Numbered from the stretch's first letter, positions 8,008 to 17,037 are shown. The stretch: 64,000 nt of DNA from an uncultured Clostridia bacterium (GCA_934271275.1 CAKQRD010000008.1:62001-126000); one strand, 5' to 3'. Notes: generated by a model not told the origin, from the letters alone. Numbers and translations are program-made.

Positions 8008-8748
8008 ATGCCACGCTATAAGATTGCGGACGTCGTGTTTGAAACGAATCATATATACGGCTACACGCCGCGGCTTTGCAAAAACTATCTTTACGAAGGC
8101 GAAGAGCCTTCTGCGTTCACGGCGGAAATCACCGAGGACGATATAGCCGCGGAAAAAGAGAAAGAGGGCGCGGAAGGTTTTCCCGACGCGTATCTCGAAA
8201 GCCTTGCGCTATTCCGTAAGCTTTGCGATTATACCCTTAAACACGCGGACGGAATGATTTTTCATTCGAGCGCGATTGCAGTGGACGGCAAGGGTTATCT
8301 TTTCACCGCGCCGAGCGGAACGGGAAAATCCACCCACGCAAGGCTTTTGAAAGAGCTTCTCGGCGACAGGCTCGTTTATATCAACGACGATAAGCCGATA
8401 ATAAGGCTTACGGACGGGAAATTTTACGTTTACGGCACGCCGTGGAACGGGAAACATCACCTCGATACCAACGCCCGCGCGGAAATCGCCGCGATTTGCG
8501 AGGTTCGCCGCGGCAAGGAAAATACCATAGAAAAACTTACTCCCAAAGATATGCTTGCGGTGGCGTTCAATCAGACGCTTCGCCCCGAAACGGAAGAGGA
8601 TATGGACAAATATTTAACCCTTTTGGATAAACTTCTTAACTCCGTCGGGTTATTCAGGTTATATTGCAACGTTTCGGAGGAAGCGGCAAAGCTTTCTTAC
8701 GGAGAAATGATAAAAGGAAACGAAAAAGGAGCGGACGATGAAGATTAA
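8008..8748 (+). CDS. HPr kinase-like P-loop protein (PqqD-associated)
   Basis: The 246-residue protein resembles the C-terminal kinase domain of HPr Ser kinase and the HprK-like kinases found near PqqD-type proteins. The Walker A sequence APSGTGKSTHARL sits near residues 107-119, after a short segment GMIFHSSAIAVDGKGYLF typical of this group. INDDKP near 134 is the equivalent of the Walker B/catalytic acidic stretch. The N-terminal HPrK regulatory domain is absent. It overlaps the pqqD-like gene by 11 bp and so is translationally coupled. In lasso-peptide systems such kinases phosphorylate a precursor peptide, but no precursor or maturase is visible here, so the substrate is unknown. Confidence 0.78.
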   Translation: MPRYKIADVVFETNHIYGYTPRLCKNYLYEGEEPSAFTAEITEDDIAAEKEKEGAEGFPDAYLESLALFRKLCDYTLKHADGMIFHSSAIAVDGKGYLFTAPSGTGKSTHARLLKELLGDRLVYINDDKPIIRLTDGKFYVYGTPWNGKHHLDTNARAEIAAICEVRRGKENTIEKLTPKDMLAVAFNQTLRPETEEDMDKYLTLLDKLLNSVGLFRLYCNVSEEAAKLSYGEMIKGNEKGADDED

Positions 8749-9001
8749 AGACGGATTCATATTAAGAGAGGTTGCGGGGAGCTACCTCGTCGTTGCGGTG
8801 GGCGCGGCGGTTAAGCAGTTCAACGGTATGATAAACCTCAACGAGACGGGCGCGTTTTTATGGAGAATACTCGAAAAGGGCGCGACCGAAGAAGAAGCGG
8901 TTGCGGAACTTCTGAAAGAGTACGACGTAGACGAAGAAACGGCGAAGGCGGACGTTAAAGCTTTCGTTACTAAACTCACGGAGGCGGGACTGTTGGCTTA
9001 A
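8738..9001 (+). CDS. PqqD-family peptide-recognition protein
   Basis: The 87-residue protein has the PqqD (RRE) fold pattern: a beta-strand start (GFILREVAGSYLVVAVG), the conserved NLNETGAFLWRIL helix near 38-50, and a second helix with DVKAFVTKLTEAGLL. PqqD proteins bind leader peptides of ribosomally made peptides and present them to modifying enzymes. The start ATG lies inside the end of the kinase gene and follows AAAAAGGAGCGG. No radical-SAM partner or peptide gene is adjacent, so this is an orphan recognition/kinase pair. Confidence 0.85.
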   Translation: MKIKDGFILREVAGSYLVVAVGAAVKQFNGMINLNETGAFLWRILEKGATEEEAVAELLKEYDVDEETAKADVKAFVTKLTEAGLLA

Positions 9002-9024
9002 AAGCCGTTTTTTACGACAAACTT

Positions 9025-10521
9025 ATGATGAAACAAGGCTTCGATAATAAAAAATATCTCGAAATGCAGTCGGCTAAAATTCTCGAACGTATCGCTATGT
9101 TCGGCGATAAACTGTATCTTGAATTCGGCGGCAAGTTGTTTGACGATTACCACGCTTCCAGAGTGCTTCCGGGGTTTGAGCCGGACAGTAAAATCAAAAT
9201 GCTGTCACAGCTTAAAGATTCGGCGGAAATAGTCATTATAATCAACGCTAACGATATAGAAAAAAACAAAACGCGCAGCGACATCGGCATTTCTTACGAT
9301 TCGGACGTGCTGCGGCTTATAGATAAATTTCAGGATAAAGGATTTTACGTGGGGAGCGTGGTTTTAACCCGCTTTGCTTCTCAACCTTCCGCCGAACAGT
9401 TCCAGAAACGCCTTGAAATGCTCGGCATAAAGGTTTATCGCCACTATCCGATAGAGGGGTATCCTTCGGACGTTGAAACGATTGTTTCCGAAGAGGGGTA
9501 CGGCAAGAACGAATACGTCGTTACCACCCGTCCGCTCGTGGTTATAACCGCGCCGGGACCGGGGAGCGGCAAAATGGCGACGTGCCTGTCGCAACTTTAT
9601 CACGAAAATAAACGCGGAATTAAGGCGGGCTACGCCAAATACGAGACCTTCCCGATATGGAATCTCCCGTTGAAGCACCCCGTGAACGTCGCGTACGAAG
9701 CGGCTACCGCAGACCTTAACGATATAAATATGATAGATCCCTTCCATATGGAGGCTTACGGCGAGATGGCGGTGAATTATAACCGCGACGTAGAAATATT
9801 CCCCGTGCTTTCCGCAATGATGAACAGGGTTATGGGGAGCTGTCCGTACAAGTCGCCCACCGATATGGGCGTTAACATGGCGGGCTATTGCATAGTGGAC
9901 GACGAGGTGTGCAGAGAAGCGGGCAAACAGGAAATTATACGCCGCTATTACGCCGCGCAGCTCGACGCGAGAAAGGGAAAAATCGGTAAAGAAACCGTTT
10001 CCAAAATAGAAATCCTTATGCAGAAGATGTCCGTTTCGATAAGCGACAGAGCGGTCGTTCGCCCCGCGCTCGAAAAGGAGCTGGTGACGGGCGTGCCGTG
10101 CGCCGCGATAGGGCTTACGGACGGAAGAATAGTCACGGGTAAAACGGGCGCGCTTCTCGGGGCTTCCGCCGCCGCGCTTCTTAACGCGCTGAAAGTTCTC
10201 GGCGATATAGACGATTCCATAGACCTTATATCTTCTGCGGTTATAGAGCCTATTCAGGAACTTAAAATAAAGCATATGGGCAGCGCGAATCCGCGGCTTC
10301 ATACCGACGAAATTCTTATATCGCTCGCAGTCAGCGCGGTAACAAATCCCACCGCGAAAAAGGCGCTCGATCAGTTGCCGAAATTAAAGGGCGCGGAATT
10401 TCATTCTTCCGTAGTGCTTTCTCACGTAGACGAATCCACCCTTAAAAAACTCGGGATAAACGTGACGTGCGAGCCGAAGAAAAAGACCGAACGCGCCGCC
10501 GATCTGTTTATCGAAAAATAA
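9025..10521 (+). CDS. DUF1846 family protein
   Basis: The 498-residue protein closely fits the DUF1846 family, whose members start with MKxGFDNxKYLxMQSxxIxERI; here the sequence is GFDNKKYLEMQSAKILERI. Other recognisable stretches are PGPGSGKMATCLSQLYHE, a P-loop-like glycine-rich turn near 177-194, and KTEFPIWNLPL-type sequence around 215. Structures of the family are known but the function is not. The two ATG codons at 9025 and 9028 are both possible starts, and there is no clear ribosome binding site. It lies 23 bp after the pqqD-like gene and probably shares its transcript. A terminator follows at 10546. Confidence 0.88.
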   Translation: MMKQGFDNKKYLEMQSAKILERIAMFGDKLYLEFGGKLFDDYHASRVLPGFEPDSKIKMLSQLKDSAEIVIIINANDIEKNKTRSDIGISYDSDVLRLIDKFQDKGFYVGSVVLTRFASQPSAEQFQKRLEMLGIKVYRHYPIEGYPSDVETIVSEEGYGKNEYVVTTRPLVVITAPGPGSGKMATCLSQLYHENKRGIKAGYAKYETFPIWNLPLKHPVNVAYEAATADLNDINMIDPFHMEAYGEMAVNYNRDVEIFPVLSAMMNRVMGSCPYKSPTDMGVNMAGYCIVDDEVCREAGKQEIIRRYYAAQLDARKGKIGKETVSKIEILMQKMSVSISDRAVVRPALEKELVTGVPCAAIGLTDGRIVTGKTGALLGASAAALLNALKVLGDIDDSIDLISSAVIEPIQELKIKHMGSANPRLHTDEILISLAVSAVTNPTAKKALDQLPKLKGAEFHSSVVLSHVDESTLKKLGINVTCEPKKKTERAADLFIEK

Positions 10522-10545
10522 GACGAACAAACTAAACGTAAAGAA

Positions 10546-10580
10546 GAACTCCCCTTCGTACGAGGGGAGTTCCTGTTTTT
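10546..10580. terminator. Terminator between the DUF1846 and M29 peptidase genes
   Basis: GAACTCCCC (10546-10554) pairs with GGGGAGTTC (10564-10572), followed by CTGTTTTT. It separates converging genes. Confidence 0.75.
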
Positions 10581-10623
10581 ACGGGTTTACGATTTTTTTG
10601 CATTTAAAAAATGCGAAAAAAGT

Positions 10624-11850
10624 TCAGACGCACCATTCTCCGTCTTTGAATACGGGAACTTTCGTCCCGTCCTTTTTAATGCCCGTAACTTTAAGGTCGG
10701 GCGTGCCTATCATAAAATCGACGTGTTCTACGGAGTCGTTCGCGCCGCGCGCTTTCAGTTCTTTCACGCTTAAATTCGCGCCGCCTTTGAGCGTGGTGGG
10801 GTAAGCCTTACCGAGAGCTAAATGGCAGCTCGCGTTTTCGTCGAACAGCGTGTTAAAAAACAGCGTGTGTTGTTCGGCTATGGGGGAGTGCTTGCCTATC
10901 AGCGCGACTTCGCCGATACGGCGGGTGCCTTCGTCCGTTTCGATCAGTTCTTTAAGAATGTCGTAGCCCTTTTCCGCGTAGAAGTCGGTGACCTTGCCTT
11001 TTTTGAATTTTATGGAAAATTTATCAACTATCTGCCCGTTATAAGAAAGGGGAAGCGCGGACTTGACGACGCCCTCCGTTTTAAGTCTGTGCGGCGCGGT
11101 GAAAACCTCTTCGGTAGGCATATTCGCAACGAACGGAACGCCGTCTTTTGCCGCTTCCTTTGCGGAAAGCCATTCGTGACCTTCCGCCAGCCCCACGTAT
11201 AAATCCGTTCCGAGCGAGTTCTCGAAATGCAGATACTCGAAGTCGTGCGAATTAAGAAACTGCGCGCGCGCGTCTAATCTCGCGACGTGCTTTTCCCATT
11301 CTTCCACGGGGTTTTCGTAGTTTAAGCGCATAGTTTTCGCAATGGCTTCGGTAAGCTCGTCCTCCGCGTTTTTCGCGGCGGGGAAAACCTGCTTTGCCCA
11401 GACTTCCGTGGGAACGGAAACCACGCACCAGCGAATCGCGTTACTCATAACCGCGTCCGAATATTTTTTGAACGCCTTGCTTCTCGCTCTCGCCACCGCC
11501 GAAAGCTTCTCCGCGGGAACGTCTTTGAACGCGGAAGGATCTTCGGCGTCTATCGCTATGTAGCAGAAGCCGTTTTCCACGAGGTCGTTTTTCTCGGCTA
11601 TCTGCCACTTCGGCACTTCCGCGAGCGCCTCCTTTTCCGCTCCCATATAGTTAAGCTTATCGAGTATTTCGTCCTGCCACTTTACGCGGACGATTTTCGC
11701 ACCGTATTCGTAAGCCTTTTTGGTAAGCTCGTGCGCGACCTCGCGCTTTTCTACGGGGCAGACGATTAAAAGTCCCTGACCTTTTTGGAGATTTACGCCG
11801 ATTTTAAGCGCAAGCTCGCAAAAATTTTCCAGTCTTTTGCCTTCAAACAT
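10624..11850 (-). CDS. M29 family aminopeptidase (PepS/AmpS type)
   Basis: This metal-dependent aminopeptidase removes N-terminal residues in the cytoplasm. I place the start at 11850 (MFEGKRLENFCELALKIG) because GGAGGAATTATTTT lies directly before it; the frame is open further upstream but has no site there. The protein is 408 residues, normal for M29. Family motifs are NMPTEEVFTAPHR, then GEVALIGKHSPIAE, LFFNTLFDENASCHLALG and EHVDFMIGTPDL. Together they supply the E, E, H, H and D ligands of the dinuclear site. It is a single gene with its own promoter. Confidence 0.92.
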   Translation of the reverse strand: MFEGKRLENFCELALKIGVNLQKGQGLLIVCPVEKREVAHELTKKAYEYGAKIVRVKWQDEILDKLNYMGAEKEALAEVPKWQIAEKNDLVENGFCYIAIDAEDPSAFKDVPAEKLSAVARARSKAFKKYSDAVMSNAIRWCVVSVPTEVWAKQVFPAAKNAEDELTEAIAKTMRLNYENPVEEWEKHVARLDARAQFLNSHDFEYLHFENSLGTDLYVGLAEGHEWLSAKEAAKDGVPFVANMPTEEVFTAPHRLKTEGVVKSALPLSYNGQIVDKFSIKFKKGKVTDFYAEKGYDILKELIETDEGTRRIGEVALIGKHSPIAEQHTLFFNTLFDENASCHLALGKAYPTTLKGGANLSVKELKARGANDSVEHVDFMIGTPDLKVTGIKKDGTKVPVFKDGEWCV

Positions 11851-11890
11851 AAAATAATTCCTCCGAAAACATTCTATTATCCGAAACAAT

Positions 11891-11919
11891 ATTTTACGCC
11901 CGATTTGAATAAAAGTCAA
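11891..11919 (-). promoter_or_regulatory. Sigma-A promoter for the M29 peptidase
   Basis: On the minus strand TTGACT (11919-11914) and TAAAAT (11896-11891) with a 17-bp spacer. Confidence 0.82.
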
Positions 11920-11990
11920 GCAAAGCGCGTGACGGGCGCGTTTTACCGCAGACGTTTTTCCCCGAAAACTTTTTTAAGAGAAATACCGTG

Positions 11991-12019
11991 TCATAAAACC
12001 CGTGCGCGCGCTATATACT
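11991..12019 (+). promoter_or_regulatory. Weak candidate sigma-E-like promoter for the spore-coat-type gene
   Basis: TCATAAA (11991-11997) and TATATACT (12012-12019) are separated by 14 bp, the spacing of the mother-cell factor sigma-E. The -10 agrees with CATACAAT at only five of eight positions. I list it because the gene product is a sporulation-type protein and no sigma-A promoter is evident. Confidence 0.3.
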
Positions 12020-12055
12020 TTAATAAACAAAGTATTCACGGCAAAGGAGGACATT

Positions 12056-13567
12056 ATGCCATTTGAACCTGTGTTTGAAACAATCACCCTCTGCAAAAGA
12101 AAAGGCGCGGCGACCGATCGCATTAAAGTCGAATGCAGGACGGAAGCTCCCGCGGAGTCGGTCGCAAAAATTCTGAACGTATCCGCCTGCGTTTCGGTCT
12201 CGGGCGCGAACGCCGCGGCGGGAAAGCTCGGCTACGGCGGAACGATAACCTTTTTCGTCTGCTACGAGGACGCGGAAGGCGCGGTGAGAAAGTGCGAGTG
12301 CGGCGCGGAATTTACGGGGAACGTAGAAAGCGACAAAGTTACCGAAACCACGCGCGCGAGAACGTGCGGAAAGGTAGTTAAAACCGAAGCCTCGCTCGCG
12401 GGAGTAAAGCTGTCCGTTACCGCTACGGTGGAAATTTGCGCGGAGCTTTTCGAGTGCGCAAGTCTTTCCGCGCTTAAAGGCGGGAGCGATTTGATAACCG
12501 AAACGCACGAAGTATCCTTTGCGAAAAGCTACGGTCAGCGCGAAACGGTTTATCCGCTCGAAGACGAGTACGAGCTGAATTACCGTGCGGACGAGGTTTT
12601 GGAGCATCGCGCGGAAGCCGCGGTCACTTCCGTACAATGCGGCGTAGGCAGCATAATCGTGGACGGCGAAGCGTATATTTCCGCCATTTTCTTGCAATCG
12701 GGCGAGAAAAAGGATATAATAAGAGAAAACAGAACCGTACCTTTCCGCATAGAAATAGAGTGCGAAGACGCTATGCCCGCGTTTTCCGCGACGGCGAGAG
12801 TGCAGGTGCGTTCGCTTAAAACGGACGTGAACGTAGACGAGGAGCGCGGCGTGTCGCAGGTAGTATGCGCGGTCTCGTTAAAGGCTTCGGGCGAAGCGTT
12901 TTCGGAAGAAACTGCGGAAATCACCGAGGACGCGTTCAGCTTAAAAGAAGAACTCGATTTAAGCCGCGTGGAAGAGGAAAGCGTTTTCGAGTGCGAAATT
13001 CGTAGCGCGACGGTGCGCGCGGGCGGCAGAGCGAGCATAGAAGAAATCCCCGCGCGGGCGTACGTTCTCGCGGCTTGCGGAGAAAACGCGGAAATCGTGG
13101 AGAGCGGGTATTCCGACGGGGTAATCAAGGTCACGGGCGTGCTTTCTATGACGGGGCTGTATTGCGACTCGGAGGGGAAAACCTTTTCGAGAAAGGCGGA
13201 AGTGCCGTTCGAGACTTCGCTTGAAATTCAGCTCGAAGAAAACGAGGAGTACGATATTTCCGTATCGGCAACCCGCGCCGTGATGCGCGACGTTTCGCTT
13301 ATAGAAGCGGATATAGAAGCCGAACTCGTGTTCACCGTTTACCCGAGAAAACGCCGTAAAATAACCTGCATAAACGCGGCGAAGGCGACGGGCGAAAAGG
13401 CGGAAACGGACGCCGCGATAAGCGTTTATATCCCGACGAAGGGCGAGGAGCTTTGGTCTCTGGCAAAAAGGCTCAACGTTGCGCCCGATAATCTCGTCGC
13501 GACGAATAAAGAACTTGAATTTCCGCTTTCGGGCGAGGAAAGAATAGTCGTTTACCGCCAAAAGTAA
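12056..13567 (+). CDS. DUF3794 / LysM protein, spore coat or cortex assembly type
   Basis: The start at 12056 follows GGAGG at 12046-12050. The 503-residue protein has repeated beta-rich DUF3794 units through residues about 1-440 and a C-terminal LysM-like domain (GEELWSLAKRLNVAPDNLVATN, about 458-479) that should bind peptidoglycan. This architecture is known from Clostridia, where DUF3794 proteins are found with spore coat and cortex morphogenesis factors. No signal peptide is present, as expected for a protein made in the mother cell. The role is inferred from architecture, not from close homology to a named protein. Confidence 0.82.
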   Translation: MPFEPVFETITLCKRKGAATDRIKVECRTEAPAESVAKILNVSACVSVSGANAAAGKLGYGGTITFFVCYEDAEGAVRKCECGAEFTGNVESDKVTETTRARTCGKVVKTEASLAGVKLSVTATVEICAELFECASLSALKGGSDLITETHEVSFAKSYGQRETVYPLEDEYELNYRADEVLEHRAEAAVTSVQCGVGSIIVDGEAYISAIFLQSGEKKDIIRENRTVPFRIEIECEDAMPAFSATARVQVRSLKTDVNVDEERGVSQVVCAVSLKASGEAFSEETAEITEDAFSLKEELDLSRVEEESVFECEIRSATVRAGGRASIEEIPARAYVLAACGENAEIVESGYSDGVIKVTGVLSMTGLYCDSEGKTFSRKAEVPFETSLEIQLEENEEYDISVSATRAVMRDVSLIEADIEAELVFTVYPRKRRKITCINAAKATGEKAETDAAISVYIPTKGEELWSLAKRLNVAPDNLVATNKELEFPLSGEERIVVYRQK

Positions 13568-13655
13568 GACGGTATGTAAAAAGTAAAATCGTCCGCGACG
13601 GGCAGGTCAAAGCCGTGCGGAATCACGATTAAAGGATAAGCGCATACCCCGTTGC

Positions 13656-13755
13656 GTCATCCTGAGACTTGCTTGCAGAGACAATCCCGCGAAGGATCTC
13701 AAAAGTTTCTTTCGTGCAGAGATTCTTCGTAAGAAGAAGCATGGCTCGGAATGAC
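13656..13755. repeat. Dispersed inverted-repeat element, family 1, copy A
   Basis: About 100 bp bounded by GTCATCCTGAG and CTCGGAATGAC, an imperfect terminal inverted repeat. The inner sequence has GAAGGATCTCAAAAG and AGATTCTTCG, also inverted. Related copies are at 16814-16919 and 26176-26282, with a partial one near 50030-50090. It has no coding capacity. It sits just upstream of ispE. The rest of the 13568-13830 gap shows nothing recognisable. Confidence 0.8.
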
Positions 13756-13830
13756 GACGTGAGGGGCGTGCAGAATGACAACGGGGGAATAAAAGACGGA
13801 TGCAACGTCACGTTGCCACAGGAAAAACCT

Positions 13831-14706
13831 ATGAGAAGCAAGGTGAAAATTCCCGCAAAAATAAACCTTACCCTCGATATAGTCGGGGCGGAAAACGGGT
13901 TTCATAAGCTTAAATCTCTCGTAACGTCGGCGAATATCTTCGACGTCGTTACGCTTTTAAAAAGAAAGGACGATAAAATAACCGTCAGATTCACGGGGCT
14001 TCCCGCGGGCGTTTCTGGGGAAGCGAGCCACGCAAAAAAAGCCGCGCTCGCTTTTACGGGAAGCTTTTCCGTTCGCGGCGCGGATATAACGATAAAAAGG
14101 AATATTCCCGCGGGCGGCGGACTCGGCGGTTCTTCTGCGGACGCGGCGGGCGTTCTGCTCGGCATGAAAAAGCTGTACCTTCGCGAAATAATTGCCCGCA
14201 CGGGCTTAACGGAAAGGGAAATCGACGGTAAAATCGAGAAAATAGCGAACTCGCTCGGGAGCGACACGGCGTATATGCTTCGCGGCGGGTACGCGGTGCT
14301 TTCGGGAAGGGGCGAAATAATAGACAGATGCCTTGCGGAATTAAAGCTTTATTTTCTGATTATCGCGGGAACGGACGGCGTTTCTTCGGCGGCGGCTTAT
14401 AAAAAGTACGACGAAATCGGCAAAAAATACCCTCCGCACACGACGGAAGCGGCGCGCGCGTACTTTGCGGGCGAAACGAAAGAGCTTGCGGAGCTATTGA
14501 AAAACGACCTTTATCCCGCGGCTTCCGAAATCCTGCCCGAAATAAAGAATTCGCTCGGGAAGCTTGAAAAATTCGGCGCGGCATCTATGACGGGCAGCGG
14601 CTCGGCGGTGTTCGGACTTTACGAAAACAAAAAAGAAAGGGATTTCGCGTATAAAATTCTTAAACGCGAGTACGGAAAGAGGCTTATAAAAGCGGAAACG
14701 ATATAG
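13831..14706 (+). CDS. ispE: 4-diphosphocytidyl-2-C-methyl-D-erythritol kinase
   Basis: The enzyme phosphorylates CDP-ME in the non-mevalonate route to isopentenyl diphosphate; dxs of the same pathway is at 60592. I start at 13831 (MRSKVKIPAKINLTLDI) since all IspE proteins begin with such a strand carrying the catalytic lysine (K10 here). The upstream open frame only reads through a repeat element. The GHMP ATP loop IPAGGGLGGSSADAAGVL is at 92-109, NSLGSDTAYML follows near 142-152, and the C-terminal MTGSGSAVFGLY is the third GHMP motif. Length (291) is normal. The ribosome binding site (AGGA) is weak. Confidence 0.93.
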   Translation: MRSKVKIPAKINLTLDIVGAENGFHKLKSLVTSANIFDVVTLLKRKDDKITVRFTGLPAGVSGEASHAKKAALAFTGSFSVRGADITIKRNIPAGGGLGGSSADAAGVLLGMKKLYLREIIARTGLTEREIDGKIEKIANSLGSDTAYMLRGGYAVLSGRGEIIDRCLAELKLYFLIIAGTDGVSSAAAYKKYDEIGKKYPPHTTEAARAYFAGETKELAELLKNDLYPAASEILPEIKNSLGKLEKFGAASMTGSGSAVFGLYENKKERDFAYKILKREYGKRLIKAETI

Positions 14707-14738
14707 CTTAAACAAAAAACGAATGTAATCAAGAAGAG

Positions 14739-14778
14739 GCTTTTGCTACCGAAAAGCTGTTTTTTCGGCGGCAAAAGC
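14739..14778 (+). terminator. Stem-loop downstream of ispE, possible terminator
   Basis: GCTTTTGC (14739-14746) pairs with GCAAAAGC (14771-14778) and the inner CCGAAAA pairs with TTTTCGG. No long T run follows, so the function could be mRNA 3'-end stability rather than termination. Confidence 0.5.
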
Positions 14779-15015
14779 TTTCGTTTAGAAAAAAAGGATA
14801 CCGTTACGGTAAGAAAATGCAAAAAAGTTTTTGCTTAACGAAAATAATTTTAAAAAAATATCGAAAAATCTCGTAAAACCGCTTTTCTTTTTTAAAAAAT
14901 AATGTATAATAGTATGCGTGAAAGGTTGGCAAAATTCCGAAACGGCGTTTTGACTTTCGCCCAAAAAAGCTAAATCGACCGTTAAAACGGTTAAAAAAAC
15001 ATAGAGAGGTATGTT

Positions 15016-16626
15016 ATGAAGAAAATTGATTTGAGCAAGTACGGCATTACGGGTACGACCGAAATCGTTTACAATCCTTCTTACGAAATGCTTTTCGCAG
15101 AAGAAACCAAACCCGAACTCGAAGGCTACGAAAAAGGACAGGTCAGCGAACTCGGCGCGGTCAACGTTATGACGGGTATTTATACCGGTCGTTCGCCCAA
15201 AGATAAATTCATCGTTAAGGACGAAAATTCCGAAAACACCGTCTGGTGGACTTCGGAAGGTTATAAAAACGACAACCACCCCGCCACCGAAGAGGCGTGG
15301 AAGGCTGTTAAAGATATCGCTATAAAAGAACTTTCCGACAAGCGTCTTTTCGTAGTGGACGCTTTCTGCGGCGCGAACAAAGATACGCGTATGGCTATCC
15401 GCTTCATCGTGGAGGTTGCCTGGCAGGCGCATTTCGTTACGAATATGTTCATTAAACCCACCGCGGAAGAGCTTGAAAATTTTGAACCCGATTTCGTGGT
15501 TTACAACGCTTCCAAGGCGAAGGTAGAAAACTATAAAGAACTCGGACTCAACAGCGAAACGGCGGTTATGTTCAACATCACCAGCCGCGAACAGGTTATC
15601 GTCAACACCTGGTATGGCGGCGAGATGAAGAAGGGTATGTTCTCTATGATGAACTATTACCTCCCGCTCAAAGGCATCGCTTCTATGCACTGCTCCGCAA
15701 ACACCGATATGGAGGGCAAAAACACCGCTATCTTCTTCGGACTTTCCGGAACGGGCAAAACCACTCTTTCCACCGATCCGAAGAGACTTCTCATCGGCGA
15801 CGACGAACACGGTTGGGACGACAACGGCGTGTTCAACTTCGAGGGCGGCTGCTACGCGAAGGTTATCAACCTCGACAAGGATTCCGAACCCGACATTTAC
15901 AACGCTATAAGAAGAGACGCGCTTCTCGAAAACGTTACCCTCGACAAGGACGGCAAGATAGATTTTGCGGATAAGAGCGTAACGGAGAACACCCGCGTAT
16001 CCTATCCTATCGACCATATCAAGAATATAGTTCGTCCTGTTTCGGCTGCTCCCGCGGCAAAGAACGTTATATTCCTTTCGGCGGACGCGTTCGGCGTGCT
16101 TCCTCCCGTATCCGTTCTCACCCCCGAACAGACGCAGTACTACTTCCTTTCGGGCTTCACCGCGAAGCTTGCGGGTACCGAGCGCGGCATAACCGAACCC
16201 ACCCCGACCTTCTCGGCTTGCTTCGGTCAGGCGTTCCTCGAACTCCACCCCACCAAGTATGCGGAAGAACTCGTTAAGAAGATGGAAAAGAGCGGCGCGA
16301 AAGCTTACCTTGTCAACACCGGTTGGAACGGCACGGGCAAGCGTATCTCCATAAAGGATACCCGCGGAATCATCGACGCGATACTTTCGGGCGAAATCGA
16401 GAAAGCTCCCACCAAAAAGATTCCGTACTTTAACTTTGAAGTACCCACCGAACTCGCGGGAGTCGACAAGAACATTCTCGATCCGAGAGACACCTATGCG
16501 GACGCTTCTGTATGGGAAGAAAAGGCGAAAGACCTTGCGGGAAGATTTATCAAGAACTTCGCGAAGTACGAAACGAACGAAGCGGGCAAAGCGCTCGTTG
16601 CGGCAGGTCCCGTCCTCGAAAAATAA
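15016..16626 (+). CDS. pckA: Phosphoenolpyruvate carboxykinase (ATP)
   Basis: The enzyme interconverts oxaloacetate + ATP and PEP + CO2 + ADP; in fermenters it often runs in the PEP-to-oxaloacetate direction. The 536-residue protein has the ATP-type P-loop GLSGTGKTTLSTDP near 242-255 followed by LIGDDEHGWDD, and the PEPCK signature NITSREQVIVNTWYGGEM. TGRSPKDKF near 56-64 is the substrate-binding arginine region. A likely -10 (TATAAT, 14905-14910) lacks a good -35, leaving a leader of about 100 nt; the start has GAGAGGTATGTT in front. A strong terminator follows. A 600-codon frame on the opposite strand is a codon-bias shadow. Confidence 0.96.
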   Translation: MKKIDLSKYGITGTTEIVYNPSYEMLFAEETKPELEGYEKGQVSELGAVNVMTGIYTGRSPKDKFIVKDENSENTVWWTSEGYKNDNHPATEEAWKAVKDIAIKELSDKRLFVVDAFCGANKDTRMAIRFIVEVAWQAHFVTNMFIKPTAEELENFEPDFVVYNASKAKVENYKELGLNSETAVMFNITSREQVIVNTWYGGEMKKGMFSMMNYYLPLKGIASMHCSANTDMEGKNTAIFFGLSGTGKTTLSTDPKRLLIGDDEHGWDDNGVFNFEGGCYAKVINLDKDSEPDIYNAIRRDALLENVTLDKDGKIDFADKSVTENTRVSYPIDHIKNIVRPVSAAPAAKNVIFLSADAFGVLPPVSVLTPEQTQYYFLSGFTAKLAGTERGITEPTPTFSACFGQAFLELHPTKYAEELVKKMEKSGAKAYLVNTGWNGTGKRISIKDTRGIIDAILSGEIEKAPTKKIPYFNFEVPTELAGVDKNILDPRDTYADASVWEEKAKDLAGRFIKNFAKYETNEAGKALVAAGPVLEK

Positions 16627-16665
16627 TTTAATAAAAATCACGACCGCTTTTAACGGCGGCAAAAA

Positions 16666-16707
16666 AGAGGAAGAAACGGAAATTTTCCGTTTCTTCCTCT
16701 TTTTTTA
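16666..16707 (+). terminator. Intrinsic terminator of pckA
   Basis: AGAGGAAGAAACGGAAA is followed almost without loop by TTTTCCGTTTCTTCCTCT, then seven T. It is a long near-perfect stem. Confidence 0.92.
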
Positions 16708-16813
16708 TGCGATTTGTTGCGGTTTGAACGGTATTTATAATTTATAATTTCGCCGTTACGCCAAAACCGCGGGGAAAATTGCGGGTGAATGATTTTAACG
16801 GATAGTAAATTCT

Positions 16814-16919
16814 GTCATTCTGAGTTTTGCTTTCCTGACGGACTTACGAAGAATCTAAAAAGCTACTTGCGCGTGGAGATTCTTCGATAGCAATGGCAAG
16901 GGGATAGGCTCAGAATGAC
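16814..16919. repeat. Dispersed inverted-repeat element, family 1, copy B
   Basis: Bounded by GTCATTCTGAG and CTCAGAATGAC, an 11-bp perfect terminal inverted repeat, with GAAGAATCT and AGATTCTTC inside. It is 106 bp long and matches copies A and C. The flanks 16708-16813 and 16920-17037 show no gene or recognisable element. Confidence 0.85.
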
Positions 16920-17037
16920 AATAAGGGGGCGGGGCGGAGACTCTTCGAGAGAGAGGGGGAGGAGGCTTTTGCGGTATATGAAACACGGGCGTAGCGAAGA
17001 AGTATTTTCTTTTCGGAGAATATAGCATAAAAAACGC

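Noticed and set aside
14785..16662. Open frame of about 625 codons on the minus strand opposite pckA
   Set aside because: It lies entirely over pckA, has no family resemblance and no ribosome binding site. Long antisense frames occur opposite most genes here because of codon bias.
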